The position numbers and the translations under genes are program-made. The notes beneath the pieces were generated by a model. It was not told the origin of the DNA. It did no database searches and saw only the letters and a list, made by a program, of their open reading frames with translations. Shown here piece by piece: positions 1 through 6,714 of a stretch of DNA of 11,516 nucleotides. The stretch is from an uncultured Oscillospiraceae bacterium (GTDB lineage Bacteria > Bacillota > Clostridia > Oscillospirales > Oscillospiraceae), in the NCBI GenBank assembly GCA_910585265.1, contig CAJUCA010000071.1, forward strand, positions 1-11,516, given 5' to 3'. Positions within the stretch are counted from its first letter, which is position 1; each line of letters starts with the position of its first letter.

Positions 1-34
1 GCTGGGTAGCAAGCTAATGGTGCTTGTACCCTGC
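1..34. other. Hairpin at the left window edge
   Basis: Bases 1-14 pair with 22-34 to form a stem of about 12 base pairs, with a T-T mismatch at 3/32, a bulged G at 9 and the loop TAATGGT. No clear T-run follows on the + strand, and the sequence that would follow on the - strand lies outside the window. It may be the terminator of a gene to the left, or a repeat element. Bases 35-82 are AT-richer than the rest of the window and show no recognisable gene. Confidence 0.4.
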
Positions 35-82
35 AAACTAATCATAGGGCGTGCCTTTTTGGATAATTCGCATAGATTTTGA

Positions 83-111
83 TTGACAAATTCCGCCAAA
101 CGTGGTAATTT
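83..111 (+). promoter_or_regulatory. Sigma-A type promoter for the acyl-CoA dehydrogenase fusion gene
   Basis: A perfect -35 box TTGACA (83-88) is followed by a 17-base spacer and the -10 box TAATTT (106-111), with an extended -10 TG at 103-104. The surrounding DNA is AT-rich in an otherwise GC-rich window. Transcription would start near 118, giving a leader of about 50 bases before the ATG at 170. A strong ribosome binding site, AAAGGAGG (155-162), sits 7 bases before that ATG. I see no clear operator palindrome, so the promoter looks strong and possibly constitutive. Confidence 0.75.
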
Positions 112-169
112 TTAAAATAGCAGAATTTGCTGTCTTACCGTTCCCACATCACTCAAAGGAGGTTTCCGT

Positions 170-2080
170 ATGTTGTTTCAGACCACGCAGGCCCACGAGG
201 AGCTGCGCGCCAAGATCCGCGCCTTCGCGGAGGCGGAGGTGAAGCCCAACGCCATCCTCATGGATCAGGAGAGCCGCTTCCCCGCCGAGGCTGTGCAGAA
301 GCTGGCCGAGATGGGGATGATGGGCATCCCCTATCCCAAGGAGTACGGCGGCGCGGGGCTTGACGTTATGAGCTACGCCATCGCGGTGGAGGAGCTGTCC
401 CGGGTGGACGGCGGCACCGGCGTCATCCTGTCCGCCCACGTGTCCCTGGGCACCTGGCCCATCTTCGCCTTCGGCAATGAGGCCCAGAAGAAGAAGTACC
501 TGCCCGATCTGTGCTCCGGCAAAAAGCTGGGGGCCTTCGGCCTCACCGAGCCCAACGCCGGCTCCGACGCGGGCGGCACCGAGACCACCGCCATCGACAA
601 GGGCGACCACTGGCTGCTCAACGGTCAGAAGATCTTCATCACCAACGGCGGCGTGGCGGACACCTACGTGGTCTTTGCCGTCACCACCCCCGACATCGGC
701 ACCCGGGGCATCTCCGCCTTCATCGTGGAGAAGGGCTGGAAGGGCTTCACCTTCGAGCCTCACTATGACAAGATGGGCATCCGCTCCTCCGAGACCTGCC
801 AGCTCAACTTCGACGACGTGAAGGTGCCCAAGGAGAACCTGCTGGGCAAGGAGGGCCAGGGCTTCAAGATCGCCATGGCCACCCTGGACGGCGGGCGCAT
901 CGGCATCGCCTCCCAGGCCCTGGGCATCGCCCAGGGGGCCTATGAGTCCGCCGTGGAGTACGCCAAGGAGCGGGTCCAGTTCGGCAAGCCCATCGGCTTC
1001 AACCAGGCCATCACCTTCAAGCTGGCGGACATGGCCACCAAGCTGAAGTGCGCCCGGATGCTGGTGTACTCCGCCGCCGAGAAGAAGGAGGCCCACGAGC
1101 CTTACGGCGTGGACGCCGCCATGGCCAAGATGTACGCCTCCGACATCGCCCTGGAGGTCACCAACGACGCGGTGCAGATCTTCGGCGGCACCGGCTTCCT
1201 CAAGGGCATGGACGTGGAGCGGATGTACCGGGACGCCAAGATCACCACCATCTACGAGGGCACCAACGAGGTGCAGCGGATGGTCATCGGCGCGGCCATC
1301 ATGGGCAAGCCCCCCAAGAGCGAGGGCGGCTCCTCCAGCCGGGCCAAGAAGCCCGCCCCCGTCACCGGGGTGCGCAAGGGCATGATCCTGAAGGAGGGCG
1401 ACGCCAAGGAGCGGGTGGACGCCCTGGTGGCGGCCCTGAAGAAGGACGGCTATGACTTCACCGTGGGCATCCCGGCGGACACCCCCATCGCCGCGGCGGA
1501 GCGGGTGGTTTCCGCGGGCCAGGGCATCGGCTCCAAGGAGAACATGAAGCTCATCGAGGATCTGGCCAAGGCGGCGGGCGCGGCCATCGGCTCCAGCCGT
1601 CCCGTGGCGGAGACCCACAAGTACGTGCCCCTGAACCGCTACGTGGGTATGTCCGGCCAGAAGTTCAAGGGGAACCTGTACATCGCCTGCGGCATCTCCG
1701 GTGCCATCCAGCACCTGAAGGGCATCAAGGACGCCTCCACCATCGTGGCCATCAACAAGAGCTCCAACGCCCCCATCTTCAAAAACTGCGACTACGGCAT
1801 CGTGGGCGACGTGACCGAGATCCTGCCCCTGCTGGCGGAGGCCCTGGGCCTGGAGGAAAAGCAGCCCGCGCCCCCCATGGTGAAGATGAAGCGTCCCCCG
1901 GTACCCAAGCCCGAGCCTATCGGCCCCCGGTATGTGTGCGGCGGCTGCGGCTATGAGTACGTCCCCGAGCTGGGCGACCCCGACGCCGAAGTGGCCCCCG
2001 GCACCCTGTTCAAGGATCTCCCCGCGGAGTGGGTGTGCCCGGAGTGCGCCGAGGCCAAGGAGATGTTTATCGAGGCGTAA
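170..2080 (+). CDS. Acyl-CoA dehydrogenase / EtfA C-terminal domain / rubredoxin fusion protein
   Basis: This 636-residue protein has three parts. Residues 1-380 are a complete acyl-CoA dehydrogenase, about the length of short-chain (butyryl-CoA type) enzymes. Visible motifs are GLTEPNAGSD (124-133), FITNG (156-160), RVQFGKPI (268-275), QIFGGTGF (336-343) and IYEGTNEVQR (361-370), whose Glu363 is the expected catalytic base. After a Ser/Lys/Pro-rich linker (about 381-400), residues 405-560 match the C-terminal FAD-binding domain of ETF alpha, including YIACGISGAIQH (504-515) and the NKSSNAPIF stretch (529-537). Residues 587-630 are a rubredoxin with CxxC pairs at 590/593 and 623/626 for one iron. 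The EtfA N-terminal domain and EtfB are absent. The family oxidises acyl-CoA to enoyl-CoA. The fusion suggests intramolecular electron flow to rubredoxin and then, by inference, to the flavodiiron protein downstream. The start at 170 is fixed by the ribosome binding site at 155-162. There is no signal peptide, so it should be cytoplasmic. Domain assignments are firm, but the acyl-CoA substrate is not known. Confidence 0.95.
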   Translation: MLFQTTQAHEELRAKIRAFAEAEVKPNAILMDQESRFPAEAVQKLAEMGMMGIPYPKEYGGAGLDVMSYAIAVEELSRVDGGTGVILSAHVSLGTWPIFAFGNEAQKKKYLPDLCSGKKLGAFGLTEPNAGSDAGGTETTAIDKGDHWLLNGQKIFITNGGVADTYVVFAVTTPDIGTRGISAFIVEKGWKGFTFEPHYDKMGIRSSETCQLNFDDVKVPKENLLGKEGQGFKIAMATLDGGRIGIASQALGIAQGAYESAVEYAKERVQFGKPIGFNQAITFKLADMATKLKCARMLVYSAAEKKEAHEPYGVDAAMAKMYASDIALEVTNDAVQIFGGTGFLKGMDVERMYRDAKITTIYEGTNEVQRMVIGAAIMGKPPKSEGGSSSRAKKPAPVTGVRKGMILKEGDAKERVDALVAALKKDGYDFTVGIPADTPIAAAERVVSAGQGIGSKENMKLIEDLAKAAGAAIGSSRPVAETHKYVPLNRYVGMSGQKFKGNLYIACGISGAIQHLKGIKDASTIVAINKSSNAPIFKNCDYGIVGDVTEILPLLAEALGLEEKQPAPPMVKMKRPPVPKPEPIGPRYVCGGCGYEYVPELGDPDAEVAPGTLFKDLPAEWVCPECAEAKEMFIEA

Positions 2081-2103
2081 GGGCCTGCCCTGCGCAAATC
2101 TAT

Positions 2104-2201
2104 CAGGCGCGCCTTGTGCGCCTGCCACCCGCCATGGCGCGGCTCCGCTCCCCTGATCCCCCATGGCGCGGCCCTGTTCCACGGGCGCACAATGTGCGCC
2201 C
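2104..2201. repeat. REP-like cluster of palindromes and direct repeats between the fusion gene and fprA
   Basis: The 156-base gap holds several nested repeats. One hairpin has CAGGCGC (2104-2110) pairing with GCGCCTG (2118-2124). A near-perfect palindrome has arms GGGCGCACA (2183-2191) and TGTGCGCCC (2193-2201) around a single A. A 12-base direct repeat, CCATGGCGCGGC, occurs at 2132-2143 and 2161-2172. ATCAGG (2102-2107) can also pair with CCTGAT (2152-2157). No T-run follows the last hairpin, so it does not look like a simple terminator. The form, GC-rich palindromes in a short intergenic gap ending in CCCCTACA, resembles dispersed intergenic repeats that I recall from gut Clostridia. It may stabilise or attenuate the mRNA between the two genes. 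Membership of a genome-wide family is inferred. Confidence 0.6.
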
Positions 2202-2236
2202 CTACATGGAATTTCATTGATAAAGGAGGAACATCT

Positions 2237-3454
2237 ATGTACTGCGTGCGCAGTGTCACCGATAATCTGTACTGGGTGGGCGCGAACGACCACCGCCTGC
2301 ACCTGTTTGAGAACATCCATCCCATCCCCCGGGGCGTGAGCTACAACGCCTATCTGCTCCTGGACAAGTCCACCGTCCTGTTCGACACCGTGGACTGGTC
2401 CGCCTGCCGCCAGCTGCTGGAAAACATGGAGCACCTGCTGGGCGACCGCCCCCTGGACTACCTGCTGATCAACCACATGGAGCCCGACCACGGCGCGTCC
2501 ATTGAGGAAATCCTCATCCGCTGGCCCGGGGTGAAGGTCATTTCCACCGAGAAGGCTTTCATGCTCATGCGCCAGTTCGGCTTCCACATCGACGGCCACG
2601 AGCTGATCCAGGTCAAGGAGGGGGACACCTTCTCCTTCGGCGAGCACACCGTCACCTTCGTGGAGGCCCCCATGGTCCACTGGCCCGAGGCCATGGTCAC
2701 CTTCGACCTGACCAACGGGGTGCTGTTCGCCGCCGACGCCTTCGGCACCTTCGGCGCGCTGGACGGCAAACTGTTCGCCGACGAGGTGGACTTCGACCGG
2801 GACTGGATCGACGACGCCCGCCGCTACCTCACCAACATCGTGGGCAAGTACGGCCCCCACGTCCAGCTCCTGCTGAAAAAGGCGGGCGGCATCCTGGACA
2901 AGATCAAGTTCATCTGCCCCCTCCACGGTCCCGTCTGGCGCAAGGATCTGATGTACTTCGTGGACAAGTACGACAAGTGGAGCAAGTACCAGCCCGAGGA
3001 GCAGGGCGTGCTCATCGCCTACGCCTCCATGTACGGCAACACCGAGTCCGCCGCCCAGGCCCTGGCCTCCAAGCTGTGTGAGAAGGGCATGACCAACGTG
3101 TGGGTGTACGACGTGTCCAACACCCACGTGTCCCAGCTGGTGAGCGAGTCCTTCCGCCTCAGCCACCTGGTGTTCGCCTCCGTCACCTACAACCTGGGCA
3201 TCTACCCCGTCATGCACGACTACCTCATGCACCTGAAGGCCCTGAACTTCCAGAACCGCACCTGCGCCATCATTGAGAACGGCTCCTGGGCGGTGAAGTC
3301 CGGCGACCTGATGCAGAAGTTCCTGGAGGACGAGATGAAGAACATGACCGTCCTCAACGACCGGCTCACCCTGGCCTCCGCCCTCCACCCCGACAAGGAG
3401 CTGGAGCTGGACGCTCTGGCTGACGCCATCATCGAGTCCATGTCCAAGGAGTAA
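2237..3454 (+). CDS. fprA: Flavodiiron protein FprA (O2/NO reductase)
   Basis: Flavodiiron proteins reduce O2 to water, or NO to N2O, in the cytoplasm of anaerobes, usually taking electrons from rubredoxin. This 405-residue protein has the normal two-domain length. Residues 1-250 are a metallo-beta-lactamase-like diiron domain with all ligands visible: H80, E82, D84 and H85 in HMEPDHG, then H148, D167 and H230 at the family's usual spacing. Residues 257-400 are a flavodoxin-like domain with the FMN phosphate loop SMYGNTE (264-270). There is no extra C-terminal rubredoxin or flavin reductase domain, so an outside donor is needed, and the upstream fusion protein carries one. The chosen ATG has AAAGGAGG at 2222-2229, 7 bases upstream. 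An in-frame ATG at 2114 lies inside the repeat cluster and encodes no family-like sequence, so I rejected it. No separate promoter is evident, so cotranscription with the upstream gene is likely. Confidence 0.95.
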   Translation: MYCVRSVTDNLYWVGANDHRLHLFENIHPIPRGVSYNAYLLLDKSTVLFDTVDWSACRQLLENMEHLLGDRPLDYLLINHMEPDHGASIEEILIRWPGVKVISTEKAFMLMRQFGFHIDGHELIQVKEGDTFSFGEHTVTFVEAPMVHWPEAMVTFDLTNGVLFAADAFGTFGALDGKLFADEVDFDRDWIDDARRYLTNIVGKYGPHVQLLLKKAGGILDKIKFICPLHGPVWRKDLMYFVDKYDKWSKYQPEEQGVLIAYASMYGNTESAAQALASKLCEKGMTNVWVYDVSNTHVSQLVSESFRLSHLVFASVTYNLGIYPVMHDYLMHLKALNFQNRTCAIIENGSWAVKSGDLMQKFLEDEMKNMTVLNDRLTLASALHPDKELELDALADAIIESMSKE

Positions 3455-3467
3455 TCCCCACAACCAA

Positions 3468-3502
3468 ACAGGGAGGCACGGCTGCTTGCCGTGCCTCCCT
3501 GT
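3468..3502. terminator. Hairpin terminator between the convergent genes fprA and the PepSY protein
   Basis: A perfect 15-base-pair stem has arms at 3468-3482 and 3488-3502 with the loop TGCTT. It lies 13 bases after the fprA stop and 12 bases before the stop of the convergent gene. The tail on the + strand is GTTTGTTCC and on the - strand TTGGTTG, both only moderately T-rich. The position between convergent genes suggests it serves both. Confidence 0.8.
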
Positions 3503-3514
3503 GTTTGTTCCGGT

Positions 3515-4726
3515 TCAGTCCCGCTCGAACTTCAGCACCGCGCCGGAGGTTCCGTCGATCTCAAACTCATACTCCAGGCCGCCCTTGTGGAACTCGATCT
3601 CATAGACCAGCCAGCCGTCGTCATAGTCCCGCTCCACCTTGGTGAACACCACGTCCCCGGCGGCGCAGCCCGCGTGGTTCAGGGCCGCGTTCTTGGCCGC
3701 CTCCGCGCCGATGTCCGCCCCGGTCTGGGTTCCGGTGACCCCGTGGTGGTTCCCGGAGGAGGTCTGGTGGGCCTCCACCTCCTTGTGGAACACCGAGCCG
3801 TTCTGGGCGTGAATCTCATAGTCGTATTCGTGGGTGGCGGTGTAGAACTCCACCTCGTACACCGGCACCCCGTCCTCATAGTCCATCCGCACCTTGGTGA
3901 ACCGGGCGTCCCCGGCAGACACGCCCGCGTCCGCCAGCGCGGCCTGCTTCGCCGCGTCCGAGCCGATAAAGGAATTGGACGGCTGGGTGGGCCGGGGGGC
4001 CTGGGTGGCGGGAGGCTGGGTAGCGGGGGCGGGGGTGGGCTTCGCCGTGGCGGGGGGCTGGGTGGCGGGGGTCTGGGAAGCGGGCGGCTGGGAAGCGGGC
4101 GGGGCCGTCTGGACGGGGGGCGGGGTGCCCGCCGGGTCCTGGCTCACATAGGTGGTGGTCTTTTTGCTGTACACCGCCCCGGTCTGCCCGTTGATCTCAT
4201 ACTCGTATTCCACGTTCCCGCCGTAGAATTTGAACTCAAAGACGGGGACGCCCCGCTCCATGTCCTGCTTCGCCTCGGTAAAAACGGCCTCCTCCCGGGC
4301 CACCCCCGCGTCCGCCAGGGCAATGTCCCGGGCCTCCTCCAGCGTGATGGTTCCGGCCATGGGAACGCTGTTCCCCGGCCCCATCACCGCCTTCTGCTCC
4401 TTCTTCACCACCGAGCCGTCGGCGGCGTTGATCTTGTATTCGTACTCCGTCTCTCCGGCCAGGAACTCCACCTCGTACACAAAGGTCCCCTGGTACCGCT
4501 CATACTTCACCTTGACGGCCTGGGCGGAAGCGGGATCCACCCCCGCGTCGGCAAAGGCGAAGTTCTGGGCCGCCTCCCCGCCGATGGCGGTGCTCTGCTC
4601 CGGTCCCCGCGCCCCGTTGGCGATCATCACGATACACACGCCGGCGGTCACCAGAATGACGCAGAGACAGGCCACCGCCAGCGCGGCCCGCTTGGGGGTG
4701 GAAAACATCTCCTTGAGGCTTGACAT
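3515..4726 (-). CDS. Membrane-anchored protein with four PepSY-like repeats
   Basis: This is a 403-residue protein. Basic residues at the N-terminus precede one hydrophobic segment (about 14-36) with no lipobox, so it is probably a signal anchor with the rest outside the cell. Four similar units of about 65 residues follow, near 46-112, 126-192, 253-318 and 337-402. Each has a helix ending in D/HAG, a V/F-Y/F-E-V/F-E/K-F strand, a Y/F-[ED]-[YF] pattern and a final DGS/TGA-V strand. This is the PepSY pattern, known from propeptides and membrane proteins thought to modulate peptidases or bind ligands. Units are arranged two and two around a Pro/Thr/Ala/Gln-rich linker (about 198-250). There is no enzymatic motif, so the function is unknown. 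The ribosome binding site AAGGAG (4735-4740) supports the start. It begins 37 bases after the amylosucrase-like gene and is probably in the same transcript. Confidence 0.85.
   Translation of the reverse strand: MSSLKEMFSTPKRAALAVACLCVILVTAGVCIVMIANGARGPEQSTAIGGEAAQNFAFADAGVDPASAQAVKVKYERYQGTFVYEVEFLAGETEYEYKINAADGSVVKKEQKAVMGPGNSVPMAGTITLEEARDIALADAGVAREEAVFTEAKQDMERGVPVFEFKFYGGNVEYEYEINGQTGAVYSKKTTTYVSQDPAGTPPPVQTAPPASQPPASQTPATQPPATAKPTPAPATQPPATQAPRPTQPSNSFIGSDAAKQAALADAGVSAGDARFTKVRMDYEDGVPVYEVEFYTATHEYDYEIHAQNGSVFHKEVEAHQTSSGNHHGVTGTQTGADIGAEAAKNAALNHAGCAAGDVVFTKVERDYDDGWLVYEIEFHKGGLEYEFEIDGTSGAVLKFERD
3981..4125. repeat. Degenerate 12-base repeats encoding the Pro/Ala/Thr/Gln linker
   Basis: On the + strand the unit CTGGGNRGCGGG occurs at 4001-4012, 4016-4027, 4058-4069, 4073-4084 and 4088-4099. 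On the coding (-) strand each unit encodes Pro-Ala-Thr/Ser-Gln, forming the flexible linker between PepSY units 2 and 3. The + strand also carries many runs of three or more G with short spacers, so it could form G-quadruplexes. Such tracts tend to change length between strains. Confidence 0.7.
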
Positions 4727-4763
4727 TTATTTTGCTCCTTTCCAGGGCCGGGAACGGTTTTTC

Positions 4764-6611
4764 CTATTCCTGCGCCGTCCCAGGCCCCGTCCTCAGGCAC
4801 AGGCAGTATTGATATGGCTCCAAAGCCCGCCGCCCGCAGGCGCAGGGCTGGCTGGTGATCAGATCCGTGTACTCCCCCTCCAGGCCGTCCAGCCAGATCC
4901 GGCGGGTGTCCCCGGTGAAATTGAACAGGCACACCAGGGTCTCCTCCTCCGTCCGGCGGACCAGGGCCAGCACCCCGTTGTCGTGGGTGTCCCAGGTGGA
5001 GACGGACGCGGACGGGCCAAAGCAGGGCTGCGACCCCCGGAGCTCCTCCAGCTGCCGCAGGCCGTCCCACACCCGCTGCTGCACCGTGCCGGGCTTGGTC
5101 CGCAGGGCGGCGTTGTCCCACTGGAAGGGGGTGCGGTGGAGGTTCCGGCTGTCCTCCCGGAGGGCGGGGTCGTTGTGGTAGCCGTAGCCGTTCACCTGGG
5201 CGATCTCGTCCCCGCTGGACAGCATGGGGAAGCCCGCCATGGACATGACGGCGGCGTGCATGAGCAGATCCCGCCGGATGCCCAGGGCCACCTGGGCCTC
5301 GTCCCCCTCGAAGCCGCCCTTCTCAATGCCGCACAGGCTGGCGGTGGTGCCGCAGGTGCGGGCGTCCTGGGTGGCGGGGTTGTAGTTGTAACGCTCCCCC
5401 CGGGCATAGCTGCCGGGGAAGCTGCCCTCAAAGAACTCATAGAGGAACTTTTTGTGGGCCACCGGGTCCATGCCCAGGGTTCTGCCGTACTCCTCGTTCA
5501 GCCCCCAGCCGATGTCGTCATGGCACCGCAGGTAGTTCACAAAGCAGCAGTGGGCGGGCAGGCTGTGCAGGTCGTCCAGCTGCCGCTTGAGCTGCCGCAC
5601 GTCCCCGGAGGCCAGCGCGCTCCACTGGGTGGCCATGGTGGAGGCGTTGTAGAGCAGGTGGCACTCCGGCTTCTCCAGGGTGCCGAAGTAGGGGGCCAGC
5701 TCCCTGGGGGCCATCACCACCTCGCCCTTCAAAATCACGCCGGGGCAGACGCACTCCGTCACCAGCCGGATCATCCGCATGATGGTATGCACCTGGGGCA
5801 GGTTCCGGCAGGAGGTGCCCAGCTCCTTCCAGAGGTAGGGCACCGCGTCGATGCGCAGCACCTCCACCCCCAGGTTGGCAAGGTGGAGCATACTGCCCGC
5901 CATGTCGTTGAACACCGCCGGGTTACGGTAGTTCAGATCCCACTGGTAGGGGTGGAAGGAGGAGCAGACGTACCTGCCCATCTCCGGGACAAAGAGGAAG
6001 CTGCCCGGGGCGGTCTCCGGGAACACGTCGGGGATGGTTTTCTCCATCTCCCGGGGAATGTCCGGGGTGTCGAAGCAGATGTAGCGGTCCTGGTACTCCC
6101 GCTCCCCCGCCTTGGCCCGCGCCGCCCACTCATGGGTGTCGGCGGTGTGGTTGATCACAAAGTCCAGGCACAGGCTCATCCCCCGGCGGCGCATGGCGGC
6201 GGCCAGCTCGCTCAGGTCCTCGTTGGTGCCCAGGGCGGGGTCCACCTGCTCAAAGTCCTCCACGGCGTACCCGCCGTCGTTGTCCGGATGGGGCATTTTC
6301 AGCAGGGGCATCAGGTGCAGGTAGGTGATCCCCTGCTCCTTCAGGTAGCCCAGCTTGGACTGGACCCCCTTCAAACTCCCGGCGAACAGGCTGGTATACA
6401 TGGTCACGCCCAGCATATTGCCCGCCCGGAACCAGTCCGGGTTGGCCTCCCGCCGCTTGTCCAGCTGGCGGAGGGCCTGGCTTCTGGCGTGGTAGAACCC
6501 CGCCATGCGCTCCTTCAGCTCCTCCAGCCGCTCACGATCATTATACAACTCCATGTAAAGCCAGTCAAGCTCATTCTGCCGGGCGGCCAGACGGCGTTCC
6601 ATGTCATTCAT
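4764..6611 (-). CDS. Amylosucrase-family glycoside hydrolase (GH13, sucrose-acting type)
   Basis: Amylosucrases transfer glucose from sucrose onto an alpha-glucan, while close relatives hydrolyse sucrose. This 615-residue protein has the amylosucrase layout: a helical N-terminal domain (about 1-60), a (beta/alpha)8 barrel from about residue 65, and a C-terminal beta domain (about 535-607). Catalytic residues are visible: Asp255 (nucleophile, in VLRIDAV), Glu297 (acid/base, in LKGEVV) and Asp365 (in RCHDDIGW), with His155 in DFVINH. Asp112 in NDGGYAV and Arg489 in DSR align with the pair that, in the Neisseria enzyme, form a salt bridge closing the sucrose pocket. This favours sucrose over starch as substrate. 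No signal peptide is present, so it should be cytoplasmic. The ATG has AAGGAG (6622-6627) 10 bases upstream. It diverges from the AraC regulator and lies near an alpha-galactosidase that would yield sucrose from raffinose. Whether it polymerises, hydrolyses or does both cannot be read from the sequence. Confidence 0.88.
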   Translation of the reverse strand: MNDMERRLAARQNELDWLYMELYNDRERLEELKERMAGFYHARSQALRQLDKRREANPDWFRAGNMLGVTMYTSLFAGSLKGVQSKLGYLKEQGITYLHLMPLLKMPHPDNDGGYAVEDFEQVDPALGTNEDLSELAAAMRRRGMSLCLDFVINHTADTHEWAARAKAGEREYQDRYICFDTPDIPREMEKTIPDVFPETAPGSFLFVPEMGRYVCSSFHPYQWDLNYRNPAVFNDMAGSMLHLANLGVEVLRIDAVPYLWKELGTSCRNLPQVHTIMRMIRLVTECVCPGVILKGEVVMAPRELAPYFGTLEKPECHLLYNASTMATQWSALASGDVRQLKRQLDDLHSLPAHCCFVNYLRCHDDIGWGLNEEYGRTLGMDPVAHKKFLYEFFEGSFPGSYARGERYNYNPATQDARTCGTTASLCGIEKGGFEGDEAQVALGIRRDLLMHAAVMSMAGFPMLSSGDEIAQVNGYGYHNDPALREDSRNLHRTPFQWDNAALRTKPGTVQQRVWDGLRQLEELRGSQPCFGPSASVSTWDTHDNGVLALVRRTEEETLVCLFNFTGDTRRIWLDGLEGEYTDLITSQPCACGRRALEPYQYCLCLRTGPGTAQE

Positions 6612-6634
6612 ATGGTCCCATCTCCTTTTTGGGG

Positions 6635-6663
6635 TTGGTTTTCCCCCGGTTTTGTGATATCAT
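6635..6663 (+). promoter_or_regulatory. Promoter of the AraC-type regulator in the divergent intergenic region
   Basis: TTGGTT (6635-6640), a 17-base spacer and TATCAT (6658-6663) with an extended -10 TG (6655-6656) form a plausible promoter for the + strand gene at 6715. The same bases read on the - strand give TATGAT (6659-6664), a possible -10 for the divergent amylosucrase-like gene, though with no good -35 box. A weak -35 is typical of promoters that need an activator. The whole divergent region is 103 bases, so one bound regulator could affect both genes. Confidence 0.5.
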
Positions 6664-6714
6664 ACGGGTACAAGCCGCCGGATTTGCCCTGCGGCGGGAA
6701 AGGACGGGCTGTCT

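Noticed and set aside
35..82. Possible end of a gene or small RNA at the left edge
   Set aside because: The AT-rich sequence shows no convincing coding frame or RNA fold beyond the edge hairpin at 1-34, and too little sequence is available.
2114..2236. Upstream extension of fprA to an ATG at 2114
   Set aside because: The extra 41 codons translate the repeat cluster and match nothing in the flavodiiron family. The ATG at 2237 has an ideal ribosome binding site and gives the normal length.
149..3463. Very long open frame (1104 codons) on the - strand across the fusion gene and fprA
   Set aside because: It spans two well-recognised genes and their gap. Its predicted protein is a low-complexity Gly/Leu/Val/His-rich product with no recognisable domain. 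GC-rich third positions on the + strand remove stop codons from the opposite strand.
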